Source of the DNA: Candidatus Cloacimonadota bacterium
Lineage (GTDB): Bacteria; Cloacimonadota; Cloacimonadia; Cloacimonadales; TCS61
Assembly: GCA_023133395.1 (NCBI GenBank)
Contig: JAGLWO010000257.1
Span: forward strand, 1-7,039
Direction of reading: 5' to 3'
DNA length: 7,039 bases
The notes below the pieces were generated by a model. That model had not been told where the DNA came from, ran no database searches, and worked only from the letters and a program-made list of their open reading frames with translations. Numbering within the stretch: the stretch's first letter is position 1; the number at the start of each line of letters is the position of its first letter. This document shows, piece by piece, positions 5,214 through 7,039 of the stretch. The translations under genes were made by a program, and so were the position numbers.

Positions 5214-7039
5214 ATGTTAAAATCTATGATTAATCCCGATTTATCGGGGAAAAAAGTATTGATGCCTTTAGTAGTAATGATGATTCTATTTACTACAGCA
5301 TTTGCTTCTGAGAAATGGGTTGGTTTTACCAGTAATTCTGCAGAAGTTCCTCAGGTTACGGTGATAGAATCAGATCATTCAAAACTTATCCTGGATATTA
5401 CAATCCCGGGTATGAAAGTTTACACTATCGAAGAGAAAGGTGAGATATTCCAGAGATTGGAATTGGTTAAGAACCACACAACTTATGATGTCGGGAAACC
5501 TGAGCTTCCTATGATAAACAAGATCATTGGGATTCCGGATAACCAAAGAGTGAGAGTGAAAATTCTAGAAGAAACAACGACAATTCTAGATAACTATAAT
5601 ATATATCCTTTCCAGACTCCAACTAAAGATGAGAAACCTCAGGAGTTTGTCATTGATCGAAGTTTCTATAATTCTGGAGCAACATACCCCGAACAGAACA
5701 TCTATTTCGCAAATCCAGGTATCTGGAGAGATGTAAAGATCACTGGTTTCCATTTTGTTCCATTTAAATATAACCCATCAAGCAAAGAATTGGAAGTAAC
5801 AACCAGTATTAAAGTAGAAATTGAATTTTACGGGTTTGATACAGAAAATGTTCTGAACAAAGATAAGAATTTAACCCCCGATTTTTACAAAATGTACGAT
5901 TCTGCAATTATTAACTTTAATTCGCTTGGTTACACAACAGATAATACGCGTGATATTAGTATAAAATATCTAATTGTAACAAATACCGGTGCGCTTACAG
6001 CAATCCAGCCTTTTGCAGATTGGAAAATGCAGCAGGGATTCCCGGTTGAAGTGAGAACCCTGGAAACAGGTTTCCAGACAACAGGGGAGATTAAAGATTA
6101 TATCTCACAACTATATAACAGTGATGATCTGGAGTATGTACTTTTAGTTGGTGATGCCTATCCCAGTGGCGGAACAGGACCGGATAATGTCCCGATGAAT
6201 TACTGGACAGACACCTATTCTGATATCTGGTATGTATGTATGGATGGTCCAAATGATTACTATGCGGATCTCGCTGTTGGAAGGATCACCTATGATACTC
6301 CAGCAGAACTGGAATTACAGATGCAGAAACTTATGGATCACTATTTAAATCCGGATACTTCCACAAACTGGGGTGAGAATAGCATCCTTGTAGCACATTT
6401 AGAACAATATCCGCAAAAATATACTCTATGTAAAGAACAGATCAGAACTTTTAATTATTCTCTGCAGTCTCCCATATTCGAGCAATGCTATGGCGGGGCG
6501 GGAGCTAATAATCAGGATATTATAGACTGGGTTAACGGCACTTCAGGCGGTATTTTCAATTACCGCGGACATGGTAGCGAAACCGAATTCTGGCAATGGG
6601 GAGCTTCCGGCAGCTTCACAAATACACATATCCAGCAATTAACTAACGCCAACAGGTATTTTGTACTGTTTGATGTATGCTGCAGTAATATGGATATAGT
6701 GGGTTATAACGGAAATTGTTTATGTGAATCATTTATGAAATCTCCGGTAGCAGCAATTGCGATCAATGGTGCTATCGAACCTTCCTATACAATTCCCAAC
6801 CATGATTATGATAAGGAAATGTATAAAGCAATATTCGATCAGGGAATTAATAACATTGGTTATATTACTAATTACGCTAATGTGTATGTAGTGAATAATC
6901 ACCCCAGTTATGGTCCTCCCAATTTCAGAACTTATCTCTGGTTGGGAGATAGTTCTCTGGAACCCTGGACACTCCAACCTTCCGATCTGGTTGTAACCCA
7001 CGATGCGCAGCTTTTCCTCGGACTATCTACTTTTGATGT
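5214..7039 (+). CDS. Gingipain-like C25 cysteine peptidase, secreted; 3' end outside window
   Basis: Extracellular endopeptidase of the gingipain family. The frame stays open from the ATG to the window edge (608 codons plus 2 bases) with no stop. Residues 1-31 are a signal peptide with an unusually long n-region (cut after AFA). About 40-235 resemble the C25 propeptide (GKPELPMINKIIGIP at 94-108). The caspase-like catalytic domain starts near 250 (IKYLIVTNTGALTAIQPFADW) and has VLLVGDAYP (Asp314), SDIWY (336-340) and YYADLAVGRI (Gly356-Arg357). The catalytic His is His453 in NYRGHGSE. The nucleophile is most likely Cys490, the second Cys of FDVCCSN, aligning with DVAC in Porphyromonas gingipain R. 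The catalytic fold ends around LWLGDSSLEPWT (575-586), and an Ig-like domain then begins (PSDLVVTHDAQLFLG). A C-terminal sorting tail is expected beyond the edge but is not seen. Arg or Lys specificity cannot be assigned. It follows the M14 gene by 39 bp, probably in one operon. Confidence 0.92.
   Translation, partial: MLKSMINPDLSGKKVLMPLVVMMILFTTAFASEKWVGFTSNSAEVPQVTVIESDHSKLILDITIPGMKVYTIEEKGEIFQRLELVKNHTTYDVGKPELPMINKIIGIPDNQRVRVKILEETTTILDNYNIYPFQTPTKDEKPQEFVIDRSFYNSGATYPEQNIYFANPGIWRDVKITGFHFVPFKYNPSSKELEVTTSIKVEIEFYGFDTENVLNKDKNLTPDFYKMYDSAIINFNSLGYTTDNTRDISIKYLIVTNTGALTAIQPFADWKMQQGFPVEVRTLETGFQTTGEIKDYISQLYNSDDLEYVLLVGDAYPSGGTGPDNVPMNYWTDTYSDIWYVCMDGPNDYYADLAVGRITYDTPAELELQMQKLMDHYLNPDTSTNWGENSILVAHLEQYPQKYTLCKEQIRTFNYSLQSPIFEQCYGGAGANNQDIIDWVNGTSGGIFNYRGHGSETEFWQWGASGSFTNTHIQQLTNANRYFVLFDVCCSNMDIVGYNGNCLCESFMKSPVAAIAINGAIEPSYTIPNHDYDKEMYKAIFDQGINNIGYITNYANVYVVNNHPSYGPPNFRTYLWLGDSSLEPWTLQPSDLVVTHDAQLFLGLSTFD
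5235..5248. repeat. Short hairpin palindrome inside the signal-peptide codons of the C25 gene
   Basis: CCCGAT (5235-5240) and ATCGGG (5243-5248) are complementary arms around TT, with a further T-G wobble pair outside. The element lies 21 bases after the A of the start codon and encodes most of PDLSG (residues 8-12), giving an uncommonly long hydrophilic stretch, with Pro and Asp, ahead of the hydrophobic core. Signal peptides normally have a short basic n-region; the second gene in this window starts simply with MKK. This suggests an in-frame insertion rather than selected signal-peptide sequence. Confidence 0.6.

Noticed and set aside
6177..6235. Assigning Arg specificity to the C25 enzyme because SDIWY resembles the Asp163 region of gingipain R
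   Set aside because: An Asp in this segment appears to be a general family feature, and the alignment to gingipain R needs a gap, so specificity cannot be inferred.
6729..7001. Minus-strand 90-codon open frame at the right edge
   Set aside because: It is opposite the conserved end of the C25 catalytic domain, which is open without interruption; no domain or convincing start is visible.

Overview
The window is a low-GC stretch of bacterial DNA, coding almost throughout on the + strand. It probably comes from the Fibrobacterota-Chlorobiota-Bacteroidota (FCB) group, plausibly a Cloacimonadota-like lineage. The evidence for that is a type IX secretion (T9SS) type A sorting tail on the central protein (YPNPFNP...ISIYNIKGQKVRTL...GVYF), a gingipain-type C25 protease next to it, and multidomain secreted proteins with NGNGMIDPGE and fibronectin-III modules. 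The lineage is inferred from protein style only.

Layout: (1) 1-1605 is the C-terminal half of an RND-family inner-membrane efflux pump whose start lies before the window. It ends in a strong palindromic terminator at 1621-1656. (2) A 197-bp intergenic region leads to a strong Shine-Dalgarno and a complete gene, 1803-5174. This encodes an 1123-residue secreted M14 zinc carboxypeptidase with a full set of catalytic residues, a chain of beta-sandwich accessory domains and a C-terminal sorting domain. (3) After only 39 bp, containing an 11-bp inverted repeat that abuts the next ribosome binding site, a second secreted protease begins at 5214 and runs off the right edge. It is a gingipain-like C25 cysteine peptidase with signal peptide, propeptide, catalytic His/Cys and the start of the post-catalytic Ig-like domain. 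This gene is open to the window end and has no stop codon in view.

How the genes fit together: the two proteases look like an operon for extracellular protein degradation. The C25 enzyme would cut internally and the M14 enzyme would trim C-terminal residues from the products. Both carry Sec signal peptides, and at least the first has the T9SS tail for outer-membrane translocation and surface anchoring. The RND pump belongs to a separate upstream transcription unit.

No RNA gene, CRISPR array, insertion sequence or integrase was seen, and I see no convincing new defence or mobile system. The less ordinary signals are small. Two short sequence blocks appear to have been inserted in frame into coding sequence: a GC-rich 21-bp block splitting the sorting-domain motif, and a hairpin-forming block in the n-region of the C25 signal peptide. 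There is also a palindrome directly in front of the C25 ribosome binding site.
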